Assembly (NCBI RefSeq): GCF_001969855.1
Contig: NZ_MRBL01000019.1
Coordinates: 48,890 to 112,889 of the forward strand
Origin: Bacillus haynesii
Lineage (GTDB): Bacteria; Bacillota; Bacilli; Bacillales; Bacillaceae
DNA: 64,000 nt
Reading direction: 5' to 3'
Part shown: one piece after another, positions 53,142 to 62,855 of the stretch
How the letters are laid out: each line of letters opens with the position of its first letter
Position numbering within the stretch: position 1 is the first letter of the stretch
Notes under the pieces: model-generated
Seen by the model: only the letters and a program-made list of their open reading frames with translations
Told to the model about the DNA's origin: nothing
The model's database searches: none
Program-made: the position numbers and the translations under genes

Positions 53142-53159
53142 GAATGGTCATTCATTCAT
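53142..53159. promoter_or_regulatory. FadR (YsiA) operator of lcfB
   Basis: TGAATG-GTCATT-CATTCA: both hexamer arms of the Bacillus FadR consensus (TGAATGAMTANTCATTCA) are perfect, only the centre differs. It lies just downstream of the expected transcription start, where bound repressor would block lcfB. Long-chain acyl-CoA releases FadR in B. subtilis. Confidence 0.8.
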
Positions 53160-53176
53160 TTTTAAGGGGTGGGAGA

Positions 53177-54718
53177 ATGAATTTAGTTTCAAAATTAGGG
53201 GAAACAGCTCAATCAAAGCCTGACAGAACCGCTTTTATTTTTGGGGATCAAAGGGAAACATACGGGGGATTGCAGCAGAAAATTGATTGCTTTGCCGAAG
53301 GGCTGCGCGAAATCGGGGTGGAAAAGGGAGATCATGTCGCTTTGCTTCTCGGCAATACACCGCATTTTGTGATTTCGTTTTACGGTGCGCTGAAAGCCGG
53401 AGCCGTTGTCATACCGATCAATCCGGCCTATACGCCGACTGAGATCGGCTATATGCTGACAAACGGCGATGCAAAAGTAATCGTGGCTCTGGGACAGCTG
53501 CTCCCGCTTTACGAAAAGGTGCATGAATCCCTTCCGAAAGTCAGCTGCGTCGTGCTTTGCGAAACGGGGGAGCCGCTTCAAGAACCGGAAAGCACCGAGG
53601 TTAAGATGAAATTGAAATCGTTTACAAGCATCATGAGACCTCCTGTCCGGCCGTTTCCTGAAATCGATGACGAAGATACGGCCGCCATCCTCTATACGTC
53701 AGGCACCACTGGAAGACCAAAAGGGGCGATGCTCACACATCAAAATCTATTTTCGAATGCAAATGATACGGCCCGCTATCTGACAATGAATGAATCTGAC
53801 CTTGTCGTCGCCGCCCTGCCGATGTTCCACGTTTTTTGTTTAACGGTCTGCATGAATGCACCGCTCATGAACGGCGCAGCGATTTTGATCGTGCCGAAAT
53901 TCAGTCCCGCCGAGGTTTTCAAGCTGATTAAAAAGCATCAGGCGACGATCTTCTCAGGCGTTCCGACAATGTACAATTACCTTTATCAGTATGAAGGGGC
54001 AGATGAAGCAGGTTTTCGATCCATCAGGCTTTGTATCTCAGGCGGAGCGGCCATGCCTGTCGCTCTCCTGAAAAGTTTTGAAGAAAGGTTCGGCGTCCTC
54101 GTTTTAGAAGGCTACGGCTTGTCGGAGGCTTCTCCTGTTACATGCTTTAACCCGTTCAGCACCGGCCGCAAGCCAGGATCGATCGGCACGAACATTCTCA
54201 ATGTGAAAAACAAAGTCGTCAATGAACTCGGGGAGGAGCTGCCTGCCGGCCAAGTCGGGGAGCTGATCGTTAAAGGGCCGAATGTCATGAAAGGGTACTA
54301 CAAAATGCCGGAAGAAACAGCCCATACAATTAAAGACGGATGGCTGTATACAGGTGATTTGGCAAAACGGGATGAAGACGGTTATTTTTATATCGTCGAC
54401 AGAAAAAAAGACATGATTATCGTGGGCGGCTATAATGTCTATCCGAGGGAAATCGAAGAAGTGCTCTACCTCCATCCGGAGATCGCAGAAGCGGTGGTCA
54501 TCGGAGTGCCTGACCCGAATACGGGAGAAGCCGTCCACTGCTATGTCGTTCCGCAGAATAAAACGCTGAGAGAGGATGATGTCTTGTCGCACTGCAAAAA
54601 GCATCTTGCCAAATACAAGCGTCCGTCGGCGATCGTTTTCATGGATGAAATTCCGAAAAACTCGACCGGCAAAATTTTAAGGCGCGCTTTAAAAGACATT
54701 CTGACAAACCAATCTTGA
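53177..54718 (+). CDS. lcfB: long-chain fatty acid-CoA ligase LcfB
   Basis: A 513-residue AMP-forming acyl-CoA synthetase that activates fatty acids for beta-oxidation. The AMP-binding motif [16 protein letters not shown] (about residues 172-187), [12 protein letters not shown] (about 312), [19 protein letters not shown] (about 387) and the catalytic Lys in [13 protein letters not shown] (about 500) are all present. ATG 53177 follows GGGGTGGGAGA. It is controlled by a FadR-type box. Its 3' end is overlapped in antisense by the extended yhfM frame. Confidence 0.94.
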   Translation: MNLVSKLGETAQSKPDRTAFIFGDQRETYGGLQQKIDCFAEGLREIGVEKGDHVALLLGNTPHFVISFYGALKAGAVVIPINPAYTPTEIGYMLTNGDAKVIVALGQLLPLYEKVHESLPKVSCVVLCETGEPLQEPESTEVKMKLKSFTSIMRPPVRPFPEIDDEDTAAILYTSGTTGRPKGAMLTHQNLFSNANDTARYLTMNESDLVVAALPMFHVFCLTVCMNAPLMNGAAILIVPKFSPAEVFKLIKKHQATIFSGVPTMYNYLYQYEGADEAGFRSIRLCISGGAAMPVALLKSFEERFGVLVLEGYGLSEASPVTCFNPFSTGRKPGSIGTNILNVKNKVVNELGEELPAGQVGELIVKGPNVMKGYYKMPEETAHTIKDGWLYTGDLAKRDEDGYFYIVDRKKDMIIVGGYNVYPREIEEVLYLHPEIAEAVVIGVPDPNTGEAVHCYVVPQNKTLREDDVLSHCKKHLAKYKRPSAIVFMDEIPKNSTGKILRRALKDILTNQS

Positions 54719-55149
54719 TGTACGCTAAAAGGGACGCTTGCCGCGTCCCTTTTCTGCAGTTCTCTGAGAAGAGCATCTTTTTCCCTTTGTCGGAGAACGA
54801 AATATGTGCCCTCCTCTTCTTTCAAGATGACGGCTTCATCTTTCTTCAGCCAGACGGTGAAGTGAACGCGATGTGTGTCGGTCATGCTGATGTATCCGTG
54901 ATACGCCGGAGCAGGCAGGTTATGCGCTGTCTTTTCCTTCATCCTTTTCCCTTTATTAAATGTATCAAGCAGGGCGTCTATGTTGTGCCTGTCTTTGATG
55001 CGGACCGTTTTTTCGCTGTCTTCCGCCTGCTTCAAGATGATTTCTTCAGCATTTCTTGAGTCGAAAGGCTCCGCCATCAGGTGGAATACATAAAAGACAG
55101 CGATGGATAAAATACCGAAAAAAAGTATGATCCCCATTATTTTTTTCAG
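54541..55149 (-). CDS. yhfM: YhfM-like membrane-anchored protein, extended at the C-terminus
   Basis: The first 135 or so residues fit YhfM of B. subtilis (about 131 residues): a membrane helix after KKIMG, then an exported domain with [20 protein letters not shown] and [19 protein letters not shown]. Here no stop follows; the frame runs through the shared hairpin at 54727-54753 and 178 bases into the antisense of lcfB, adding about 65 residues unlikely to be functional. The homologue's start MKKI aligns with CTG-AAA-AAA at 55149, eight bases after GGGG; the GTG three codons earlier lies on that ribosome site. Confidence 0.6.
   Translation of the reverse strand: MKKIMGIILFFGILSIAVFYVFHLMAEPFDSRNAEEIILKQAEDSEKTVRIKDRHNIDALLDTFNKGKRMKEKTAHNLPAPAYHGYISMTDTHRVHFTVWLKKDEAVILKEEEGTYFVLRQREKDALLRELQKRDAASVPFSVHQDWFVRMSFKARLKILPVEFFGISSMKTIADGRLYLARCFLQCDKTSSSLSVLFCGTT
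54727..54753. terminator. hairpin ending lcfB, inside the yhfM frame
   Basis: AAAAGGGACGC-TTGCC-GCGTCCCTTTT, 11-bp perfect stem, nine bases after the lcfB stop. Short T runs on both strands. Confidence 0.8.
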
Positions 55150-55190
55150 AATGATCACCCCAGGCTATCTATTTTCTCCGTTTAAAGGCC

Positions 55191-55245
55191 TTTTCATCCT
55201 AAAAAATTATGCTATAATGTTCAATAAATTATACATATGTTCAAT
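55191..55245 (+). promoter_or_regulatory. promoter and candidate operator of the XRE-azlCD operon
   Basis: TTTTCA (55191-55196), 16 bases, extended -10 TGC-TATAAT (55210-55218). Two direct copies of TGTTCAAT at 55218-55225 and 55238-55245 are exactly 20 bases apart, two turns of the helix, and are flanked by AATAAATT / AATTTATT symmetry. A self-acting site for the XRE regulator is likely. Confidence 0.55.
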
Positions 55246-55265
55246 TTATTGTGAGGAGGCAGAAG

Positions 55266-55817
55266 ATGAATTCGATTGAAAAACAAGTCGCAGAAAACAT
55301 GAAGAGGCTGCGAAAAGTCCGTAATTACAGCCTTGATCAATTGTCATCGATGACCGGCGTCAGCAAAGGCATGCTCGCGCAAATCGAAAAAGGAGCTTCA
55401 AGTCCGACGATCACAACCTTGTGGAAGATCGCAAACGGGCTGCAAGTATCATTTACTTCCTTGGCAGAAAAGCCTGCCGGGGAGCCGACGGTCGTCAGAA
55501 AGCATGAGAAAACGCCCGTTATGGCCGGAGAAGAAAAATACGCGGCATTTCCGCATTTTCCGTTCGACCAAAAAAAGAAGTTTGAAATCTTTTATATTGA
55601 ACTTGCGCCCGGCTGTGTGCACGAATCAGAGCCTCACCACGGCGGGATTGAAGAGTACGTGCTCGTCTCTAAAGGAGCGATCGCAGTGACGGCGGGTGAT
55701 TACACCTGCGACTTGAACGAAGGTGATGCGATGCATTTTACCGCAAACACCGTCCATACGTACGAAAACAACACGGAACAAACGGCATCATGCTATACAC
55801 TCATTTATTATCCGTAA
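55266..55817 (+). CDS. XRE-cupin transcriptional regulator
   Basis: A 183-residue regulator: helix-turn-helix at about residues 8-62 (YSLDQLSSMTGVSKGMLAQI is typical of the SinR/XRE group) and a small cupin domain at about 105-180 (SEPHHGGIEEYVLVSKGAI and GDAMHFTANTVHTYEN). Such proteins sense a small molecule and often control neighbouring transporters. ATG 55266 follows GAGGAGG by six bases. It is first in an operon with an AzlC/AzlD-type exporter 12 bases downstream. It is not part of the B. subtilis yhfM-yhfN interval. Confidence 0.87.
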   Translation: MNSIEKQVAENMKRLRKVRNYSLDQLSSMTGVSKGMLAQIEKGASSPTITTLWKIANGLQVSFTSLAEKPAGEPTVVRKHEKTPVMAGEEKYAAFPHFPFDQKKKFEIFYIELAPGCVHESEPHHGGIEEYVLVSKGAIAVTAGDYTCDLNEGDAMHFTANTVHTYENNTEQTASCYTLIYYP

Positions 55818-55829
55818 AGAGGTGTCAAG

Positions 55830-56546
55830 ATGGAAAAGCAGGATTCACTCAACTTCCTAGACGGGCTTCGTTCAGGGGTTTCCCTTGCCGTCGGCTATAT
55901 CCCGGTCGCTTTGACATTCGGGCTTTTAGCAAAAACAACGGGGCTGTCACTTTTTGAAACGTTTTTGATGAGCGCCCTTGTTTTCGGAGGAGCGTCCCAG
56001 TATATGTCTTTAAGCATGCTCGCCGTTCAGACAGGAATGATCGAAATCGTTATGACGACGTTCATTGTGAACATCAGACATTTTTTATTTTCAGCGACTT
56101 TGAATCAATTGGTAGAAAAAGATTCGCCTTGGAAAAAAGCGTTTTACTCATTTTTCGCGGTGACAGATGAATCGTTTGCTGTCGCTGCTTTAAGAAAGGA
56201 AAAGCTGACGACAGGGTATATGATCGGCCTCGGTTCGATCGGATATGTAAGCTGGGTTTTTTGGAGTGCGGCCGGGCATTTTGCCGGGGCTGCCATGCCT
56301 GCTGTTCTCCAGGAAAGCATGAGCATCGCCCTTTATGCTATGTTTATCGGATTGTTGGTGCCGCCTTTGAAAAAACAGCGAAAAGTCCTGCTGCTGGCGG
56401 GAGCGGCCGCGCTATTCAATACGGTTTTCCAAATGAACGGAATGTTATCGGCAGGATGGTCGATCGTCTGTGCTACACTTTTATCCGCCATCCTGATCGA
56501 ATGGCTGCACCAATTTAGAACAGAGGGGAAGAGAAACTATGTTTAG
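55830..56546 (+). CDS. AzlC-family branched-chain amino acid exporter subunit
   Basis: A 238-residue membrane protein with about six helices. Family blocks PVALTFGLLAKTTGLS, FGGASQYMSLSML and NIRHFLFSA identify AzlC/YgaZ, the larger subunit of exporters for branched-chain amino acids and their analogues. The substrate here is not known. It starts 12 bases after the regulator gene behind AAGAGGTG. It overlaps the small-subunit gene by eight bases. The B. subtilis azlBCD operon lies elsewhere and is controlled by an Lrp-type protein, not XRE-cupin. Confidence 0.9.
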   Translation: MEKQDSLNFLDGLRSGVSLAVGYIPVALTFGLLAKTTGLSLFETFLMSALVFGGASQYMSLSMLAVQTGMIEIVMTTFIVNIRHFLFSATLNQLVEKDSPWKKAFYSFFAVTDESFAVAALRKEKLTTGYMIGLGSIGYVSWVFWSAAGHFAGAAMPAVLQESMSIALYAMFIGLLVPPLKKQRKVLLLAGAAALFNTVFQMNGMLSAGWSIVCATLLSAILIEWLHQFRTEGKRNYV

Positions 56547-56850
56547 TCCGATCATCTGGATGATTATCGGCATGGCTGCCGTTACATATATACCGCGGAT
56601 GGTGCCGCTCATTGCTTTTGAAAGCCTGAAGCTTCCCGGATTTTTGGAGCGCGTGCTGAAAAATGTGCCGTACGCCGTCTTGGGGGCTCTCATTTTCCCG
56701 GGCATTTTTTCGGTGCAAAGCGGGATGCTCTACGGACTTGCCGGCGCTCTTATCGCATTTTTATTTTCCTATTTTGGAGCAAGCGTCATAGTCGTCGTGA
56801 TGGGGACGATTTTGACGCTCGCAGGAGCCGGCCTCTTGCTCTCATTGTAA
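56539..56850 (+). CDS. AzlD-family exporter small subunit
   Basis: A 103-residue protein with four short membrane helices matching AzlD/YgaH, the obligate partner of AzlC. The motif VTYIPRMVPLIAFESLKLPGF near the N-terminus is typical. It overlaps azlC by eight bases, indicating translational coupling and paired stoichiometry. It is the last gene of the regulator-exporter operon. I see no clear terminator before yhfN, 71 bases downstream. Confidence 0.88.
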   Translation: MFSPIIWMIIGMAAVTYIPRMVPLIAFESLKLPGFLERVLKNVPYAVLGALIFPGIFSVQSGMLYGLAGALIAFLFSYFGASVIVVVMGTILTLAGAGLLLSL

Positions 56851-56921
56851 GGCTTGGTTCTAACTTTCGCATGAAAAGCTTACAATAGAAGTAACTGCTA
56901 TGTGAGAGGAAGTGATTCGCC

Positions 56922-58178
56922 ATGCGGAAATGGATCGCGGGAGCCGGTCTCCTGTATGTGCTGTACGGCCTTTTTTTCTATTGGTATCTCTTTATGGCCG
57001 GTGAACCCTCCGTTCCCGAGGCGCTGAAAGGGACAAGCGCAGACCCGGCGACATTTATGAACGAAAGGGAACTCATGCTGACGGAAGAGTACTCGAAAAT
57101 AAAGGACTTTCTGTTTTTTATTCGGATTCCGTTTGAGTGGTTCTTATTTTTTATATTGTTGATTGCCGGTTTATCAAAGAAAATGAAGAATTGGGCGGAG
57201 CAGACGTCAAAACGGAGAACGATTCAAATAACGGCATATGTTTTTGCTTTGTTTCTGATCGTCACGATCATTTCTTTGCCGCTTGACTGGATCAGCTATC
57301 AATATTCGCTTGACTACGGCATATCAACGCAGACAACCGCGAGCTGGATCAAAGACCAGGTGATCGACTTCTGGATCAGCTTTCCGATAACGGCTGCGGC
57401 GGTGATCGTCTTTTACTTTTTGATCAAAAAGAATGAAAAACGCTGGTGGTTTTATGCCTGGTGCCTGACGGTTCCGGTTACGCTGTTTTTATTTTTCCTT
57501 CAGCCGGTTGTCATCGATCCTTTATACAATGACTTTTATCCGCTGAAAAATAAAGAGCTCGAACAAAGCATTCTGAATCTGGCCGATCAGGCGGATATTC
57601 CTGCGAATCACGTCTATGAAGTGAACATGTCTGAAAAAACGAATGCGTTAAATGCTTATGTGACAGGGATCGGCGCCAATAAAAGGATTGTGCTCTGGGA
57701 TACCACGCTGAACAAGCTGGATGAGCCGGATATTTTATTCATTATGGCGCACGAAATGGGGCACTATGTAATGAAGCATGTTTACATAGGACTCGGCGGG
57801 TACCTGCTTTTATCCCTTGCCGTCTTTTATGTGATCGACAAGCTGTACAAGCGGATCATCGGCCGCTATGGAAAAAGTCTTCACATTGCGGGAAAATCCG
57901 ATCTTGCCGCACTCCCGCTTCTCCTGATGCTGATGGGGGTCATCTCTTTCGCGTCTTCTCCATTTACAAACGCAGTTTCGAGGCATCAGGAAAAAGCCGC
58001 TGACCAGTATGCGATTGAACTGACGAACAACAGCGATGCAGCGGTTTCGACTTTTCAAGAGCTCTCAAAAGCCGGGTTGAGCGAGGCGAATCCGCCGTTT
58101 CTCGTCAAGATTTTTAAATATGGCCATCCGACCATAATGGAACGGATTCAAAATATTGAACAGTCTTCAACTGAATGA
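56922..58178 (+). CDS. yhfN: M48-family (Ste24-type) membrane protease YhfN
   Basis: A 418-residue membrane protease with about six helices. The zinc motif HEMGH lies near residue 279 (IMAHEMGHYVMKH) and the third ligand in HQEKAADQYAIEL near 351. Related enzymes cut CAAX-type proteins in eukaryotes or damaged membrane proteins in bacteria. The block YPLKNKELEQSILNLAD precedes the catalytic part. It converges with aprE and shares a perfect terminator, the same order as in B. subtilis. Confidence 0.9.
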   Translation: MRKWIAGAGLLYVLYGLFFYWYLFMAGEPSVPEALKGTSADPATFMNERELMLTEEYSKIKDFLFFIRIPFEWFLFFILLIAGLSKKMKNWAEQTSKRRTIQITAYVFALFLIVTIISLPLDWISYQYSLDYGISTQTTASWIKDQVIDFWISFPITAAAVIVFYFLIKKNEKRWWFYAWCLTVPVTLFLFFLQPVVIDPLYNDFYPLKNKELEQSILNLADQADIPANHVYEVNMSEKTNALNAYVTGIGANKRIVLWDTTLNKLDEPDILFIMAHEMGHYVMKHVYIGLGGYLLLSLAVFYVIDKLYKRIIGRYGKSLHIAGKSDLAALPLLLMLMGVISFASSPFTNAVSRHQEKAADQYAIELTNNSDAAVSTFQELSKAGLSEANPPFLVKIFKYGHPTIMERIQNIEQSSTE

Positions 58179-58179
58179 A

Positions 58180-58212
58180 GAAAAAGCTAGTGCTAAAAAC
58201 ACTAGCTTTTTC
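58180..58212. terminator. bidirectional terminator between yhfN and aprE
   Basis: GAAAAAGCTAGTG / CACTAGCTTTTTC, perfect 13-bp stem, 7-base loop, T runs on both strands. Confidence 0.95.
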
Positions 58213-58235
58213 TATATGCCATTTGTTAGAATATG

Positions 58236-59378
<1,143 letters not shown>

Positions 59379-59398
59379 TCACTCTCCTCCGTTTTATT

Positions 59399-59446
59399 CA
59401 GAATAATTGAAATAGATGGATAATATACTCTATTCGAATTATTCTG
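59399..59446 (-). promoter_or_regulatory. 5'-terminal stem-loop of the aprE mRNA
   Basis: Arms of 18 bases with two mismatches (minus strand CAGAATAATT... and ...AATTATTCTG) around a 12-base loop. It starts at the expected first base of the transcript. A 5' stem-loop in the B. subtilis aprE leader is known to make the mRNA very stable. Confidence 0.75.
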
Positions 59447-59453
59447 TTAATTT

Positions 59454-59482
59454 ATTATAGAAGAAAAATGAATTATATGGTA
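59454..59482 (-). promoter_or_regulatory. sigma-A promoter of aprE
   Basis: On the minus strand TACCAT (59482-59477), a 17-base spacer, TATAAT (59459-59454). Context (GGTCTACC before, AAATTAACAGAAT after) matches the B. subtilis aprE promoter, whose -35 is likewise poor and needs activators. Confidence 0.78.
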
Positions 59483-59755
59483 GACCTATTTTTTTGAAGG
59501 ACCAATTTAAAATTTATTGGTTATTAATCACTGTTTTAGAAAATTATTCAGTTCGAAAGTATGAATAGACCGCTTCATCCTGGCAGGGAAAGAGGTCCCG
59601 GGGTCCGCGTATGACAGGAGATTGATTCACATGATTCATTTTATGAAAATACTATTCGTTTATTTTATAACATCATATTTTGGTGAAGGAGTTGCGGCCT
59701 TGTCGATTATCTATTAAAATATGCAATATATCGCATACAGAAACGGGTGAAAGAT

Positions 59756-60685
59756 ATGAAATCAGCTCATGTGAAAGGCGTATTGATGGTGCTGGCAGGG
59801 GCTTCGTTGTGGGGATTGTCGGGAAGCGCTGCGCAGTATGTATTCGAAAGGGGAGCGGCTGACGCCGGCTCGCTTGTCTCTGTCAGGCTTCTGGCATCGG
59901 GAGTTATTCTCTTGTTATATGTTTCAATGAAAAACGGTTTCAAACATGTGTGTCGGATATGGAAGAAAAAAACAGATATTTGTTCGATTTTGGTATTTTC
60001 CATTTTTGGGATGCTTGCCGTCCAATATACGTTTTTTGCTTCAATTGAAAAGGGAAATGCTGCAGCTGCTGCAATTCTTCAATACTTGGCGCCTTTTTTC
60101 GTATTGTTTTACCTATATGTTAAAAAAGAACTTCCGCCTAAATGGAAAGACGCCGTGCTTACTTTATTGGCGCTCTCCGGCGTGTTTCTTCTTTTGACAG
60201 GCGGAAGGCCGGACAGTTTGTATATTCCGTTTCAGGCCGCTGTTTGGGGCATTTTGTCCGGTGGTGCGCTTGCTTTCTATACGGTTTTTGCAGGAGGATT
60301 AATTCAATCGTTCGGTGCTTTGACGGTAACGGGATGGGGAATGCTGATCGGAGGGGCCGGAATTTCTTTTTTGTTTCCGCCGTTTCGGTTTGACCTTTCG
60401 CACATTGGGGCAGGGGAGGCGGCAGCCATTCTGTTTGTTGTATTGTGCGGCACAGCTTTGGCGTTTGCATTATACATCGGCAGCCTCTCTTATCTTTCTG
60501 CAAAAGAAACGAGCTGTCTGAGCTGCGCCGAACCGCTTGCGGCCGTTCTGTCGTCGGCAGTCTGGCTGGATGTGCCGTTCAATGCCTTTCAAGGTGCCGG
60601 TACGGTGATGGTGATTATCACGGTCATCATCCTTTCCCTCAGCAGAGAAAGCAAAGCGGAGGATTCCGCGAATGAACGGGTGTAG
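59756..60685 (+). CDS. EamA/DMT-family permease
   Basis: A 309-residue protein with ten membrane helices in two homologous halves, the EamA (DMT) metabolite exporter layout. The first half begins GVLMVLAGASLWGLSGSAA and the second WGILSGGALAFYTVFAG. It carries SAKETSCLSCAEPLAAVL near helix 9, a block seen in many YcxC/RhaT-like exporters. The substrate is unknown. ATG 59756 is the better start; a GTG three codons earlier lacks a ribosome site. A terminator separates it from the Fur-controlled operon. In B. subtilis yhfO and yhfP follow aprE instead. Confidence 0.83.
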   Translation: MKSAHVKGVLMVLAGASLWGLSGSAAQYVFERGAADAGSLVSVRLLASGVILLLYVSMKNGFKHVCRIWKKKTDICSILVFSIFGMLAVQYTFFASIEKGNAAAAAILQYLAPFFVLFYLYVKKELPPKWKDAVLTLLALSGVFLLLTGGRPDSLYIPFQAAVWGILSGGALAFYTVFAGGLIQSFGALTVTGWGMLIGGAGISFLFPPFRFDLSHIGAGEAAAILFVVLCGTALAFALYIGSLSYLSAKETSCLSCAEPLAAVLSSAVWLDVPFNAFQGAGTVMVIITVIILSLSRESKAEDSANERV

Positions 60686-60714
60686 AAAGGAGGGAGAGAC
60701 TCCTTTCTTTTTTT
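60684..60714 (+). terminator. intrinsic terminator of the EamA permease gene
   Basis: AGAAAGGAG / CTCCTTTCT with a 7-base loop, followed by TTTTTT. The stem begins at the stop codon. Confidence 0.92.
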
Positions 60715-60719
60715 GTAAT

Positions 60720-60738
60720 GATAATGATTATCGTTGTC
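60720..60738. promoter_or_regulatory. Fur box of the siderophore uptake operon
   Basis: GATAATGATTATCGTTGTC matches 16 of 19 positions of the Fur consensus and contains the perfect core GATAATGATTATC. It overlaps the -35 of the following promoter. Confidence 0.9.
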
Positions 60739-60762
60739 ATTGGTATGAAGTGTTGCTATAAT
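60734..60762 (+). promoter_or_regulatory. sigma-A promoter of yhfQ
   Basis: TTGTCA (60734-60739), a 17-base spacer, perfect TATAAT (60757-60762). Fur bound to the overlapping box would exclude RNA polymerase when iron is plentiful. Confidence 0.85.
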
Positions 60763-60794
60763 AATCTCGTCTACTACCAGAAAAGGAGATACAT

Positions 60795-61772
60795 ATGAAG
60801 CTCAAATATTTTGCTATTTTATTCCTATTGATGATATCAGTGATGACAGCCTGCTCTGGAGGAAGCGAGAGTACGAAAACTTCCGGTCAGGATTCCGTGA
60901 CAGTTAAGCATGATCTTGGAGAAACGAAAGTGCAGAATCATCCGAAAAAAGTTGTGGTCCTTGAATTGGGTTTTATTGATGCGCTCCTTGATGCGGGCAT
61001 TAAGCCTGTCGGAATTGCGGACGACGGCAAACCTAAGTTTATTAACGAGAAGGTCAGAGAAGAAATCAAAGGGTATACTTCAGTCGGTTCCCGCGCCCAG
61101 CCAAGTTTTGAAAAAATTGCTTCGTTAAAGCCCGATTTAATTATTGCCGATTCGAGCAGGCATAGCGGCGTCTATGATAAGCTGTCGAAAATTGCGCCGA
61201 CAATCGCGCTGAAAAACTTAAATGCCGATTATCAGGACACGCTTGATGCGTCTCTTACGATTGCGAAAGCCGTCGGCAAAGAAAGCGCAATGGAGAAAAA
61301 GTTGGCTGAACATAAACAAAAGCTGAATGAATTGAAACAGACATTTGGCAGCCGGAGACAGAGCATTCTTCTGCTCGGAAACACAAATGAAGAAATCACC
61401 GTGCGCGACGAAAACTTTTTCACGTCTCAGCTTCTGACAAAAATCGGCTATACGTACGGTGTCGGAGACAGCAGCAAAGGCGATGCCGAAAACGGTGAAT
61501 CCGTCAATATTAAAATGACGCTCGAACAGCTGCTTGAGAAAGACCCCGACATGATTGTCCTGATGACGGGAGAAAAGGATAAAGTTGATGAAGACGGGAA
61601 AAGACCGATCGAAAAAGATCCTCTTTGGAAAAAGCTCAGCGCAGTCAAAAACGGCAAGGTTTATGAAGCCGACAGATTCGCCTGGTCGCTCCGACGCAGT
61701 ATTGACGGAGCAGATGCGCTGATGGATGAAATCGGTCAGCATCTTCTGTCTGAGGATCAAAAAAAATCTTAG
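60795..61772 (+). CDS. yhfQ: iron-siderophore binding lipoprotein YhfQ
   Basis: A 325-residue substrate-binding lipoprotein. The signal peptide ends at a lipobox-like MTAC (Cys20). The mature part has the FecB/BtuF-type TroA fold: HPKKVVVLELGFIDALLDAG (about residues 49-68), KPDLIIADSSRH (about 112), and the C-terminal KNGKVYEADRFAWSLRR. YhfQ of B. subtilis binds a ferric siderophore of the citrate or bacillibactin/schizokinen type; the ligand here cannot be read. It is controlled by a Fur box and followed by its own permease genes. Confidence 0.88.
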   Translation: MKLKYFAILFLLMISVMTACSGGSESTKTSGQDSVTVKHDLGETKVQNHPKKVVVLELGFIDALLDAGIKPVGIADDGKPKFINEKVREEIKGYTSVGSRAQPSFEKIASLKPDLIIADSSRHSGVYDKLSKIAPTIALKNLNADYQDTLDASLTIAKAVGKESAMEKKLAEHKQKLNELKQTFGSRRQSILLLGNTNEEITVRDENFFTSQLLTKIGYTYGVGDSSKGDAENGESVNIKMTLEQLLEKDPDMIVLMTGEKDKVDEDGKRPIEKDPLWKKLSAVKNGKVYEADRFAWSLRRSIDGADALMDEIGQHLLSEDQKKS

Positions 61773-61800
61773 GAGCCTGCCGGCTTGTTGGACGGGATGA

Positions 61801-61837
61801 CGCATGCTTTTTATAAAAGCATGCGCTTGTTTTTTTC
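61801..61837 (+). terminator. attenuating hairpin between yhfQ and the permease genes
   Basis: CGCATGCTTTT-TAT-AAAAGCATGCG, 11-bp perfect stem, followed by CTTGTTTTTTT. Partial termination here would give more binding protein than permease, a common arrangement in such operons. Confidence 0.85.
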
Positions 61838-61853
61838 TAAAGGAGTGACCTGT

Positions 61854-62855
61854 TTGATATATTATGTGAAACGTTTTGCACCGCTCATTTTTGTTTTTCT
61901 TTTGCTTGCGAGTTTTACGCTTTCTGTTTCAATCGGTTCGTCAATGATTGCGCTGTCCGACATTTGGGCGGCTGTGTTTGCGTACGACGGTTCAAAATTG
62001 CACGCGATTATTCAGTCCATCCGAATTCCGCGCGCCTTGGCCGCCGCATTAATCGGCGCAAATCTAGGTGCCGCGGGCGCACTGATGCAGGCGGTGACAA
62101 GAAATGCGCTCGCATCTCCGGGCATCTTCGGAATCAATGCAGGGGCCTCTCTTGCTGTCGTATGTTTGACGGTGATGTTTCCTGCGCTTGCTGTTCCCCA
62201 GATCGCGATGGGAGCCGCTTTTGCCGGTGGTGCCGCAGCCGCGTTGATCGTGTACGCGGTTGCCTCAGTATTCAGCGAACACGACAGGGATATTAGCTTT
62301 GCCTTGATCGGTGTCGTCATTCAGGCGATCATTGCTTCGATGACGCAAATGCTGCTCATTTTTCATGAAGAGTCGACGGAAACGTTATTGTTTTGGCTTT
62401 CCGGTTCTTTAGCGGGGAGCTCGTGGGATAAGCTTCATTTATTGATTCCGGTAAGCATTGCGGGTTTGTTGACGGCTTTGGCCTTAGGGAGGGTGGCATC
62501 CGTCATGAGTCTCGGAGATGATGTTTCTCATGGGCTGGGACAAAACGTATGGCTCAGCAGATTGTTCATCGCCTTCACTGTTGTCGCGTTGGCGGGAGCA
62601 TCTGTTTCCGCTGCCGGACCGATTGGTTTCATCGGATTGATGGTTCCTCATATGATCCGGTATCTCATCGGGGCTGACTACCGTGTAGTGATTCCGTATT
62701 CGGCATTGCTTGGAGCCGTTCTTTTGCTGATTGCTGATATTCTGTCCCGCTTTGTCTATTTTCCGTACCAAACGCCGGTCGGAGTTGTCACGGCAATGAT
62801 CGGGACGCCGTTTTTTATCTATTTGGCGAGAAGACGGAAAAAGGGGGCGGCATGA
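61854..62855 (+). CDS. FecCD-family siderophore permease, subunit 1
   Basis: A 333-residue permease with about ten helices. The family blocks IRIPRALAAALIGANLGAAG (about residues 57-76), NALASPGIFGINAGA and GPIGFIGLMVPHMIR (about 260) are clear. TTG 61854 follows AAAGGAG by eight bases; the frame is open further upstream but through the terminator hairpin. It overlaps the next gene by four bases. In B. subtilis YhfQ uses permeases encoded with yfiY elsewhere (from memory); here they are adjacent. Confidence 0.9.
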   Translation: MIYYVKRFAPLIFVFLLLASFTLSVSIGSSMIALSDIWAAVFAYDGSKLHAIIQSIRIPRALAAALIGANLGAAGALMQAVTRNALASPGIFGINAGASLAVVCLTVMFPALAVPQIAMGAAFAGGAAAALIVYAVASVFSEHDRDISFALIGVVIQAIIASMTQMLLIFHEESTETLLFWLSGSLAGSSWDKLHLLIPVSIAGLLTALALGRVASVMSLGDDVSHGLGQNVWLSRLFIAFTVVALAGASVSAAGPIGFIGLMVPHMIRYLIGADYRVVIPYSALLGAVLLLIADILSRFVYFPYQTPVGVVTAMIGTPFFIYLARRRKKGAA

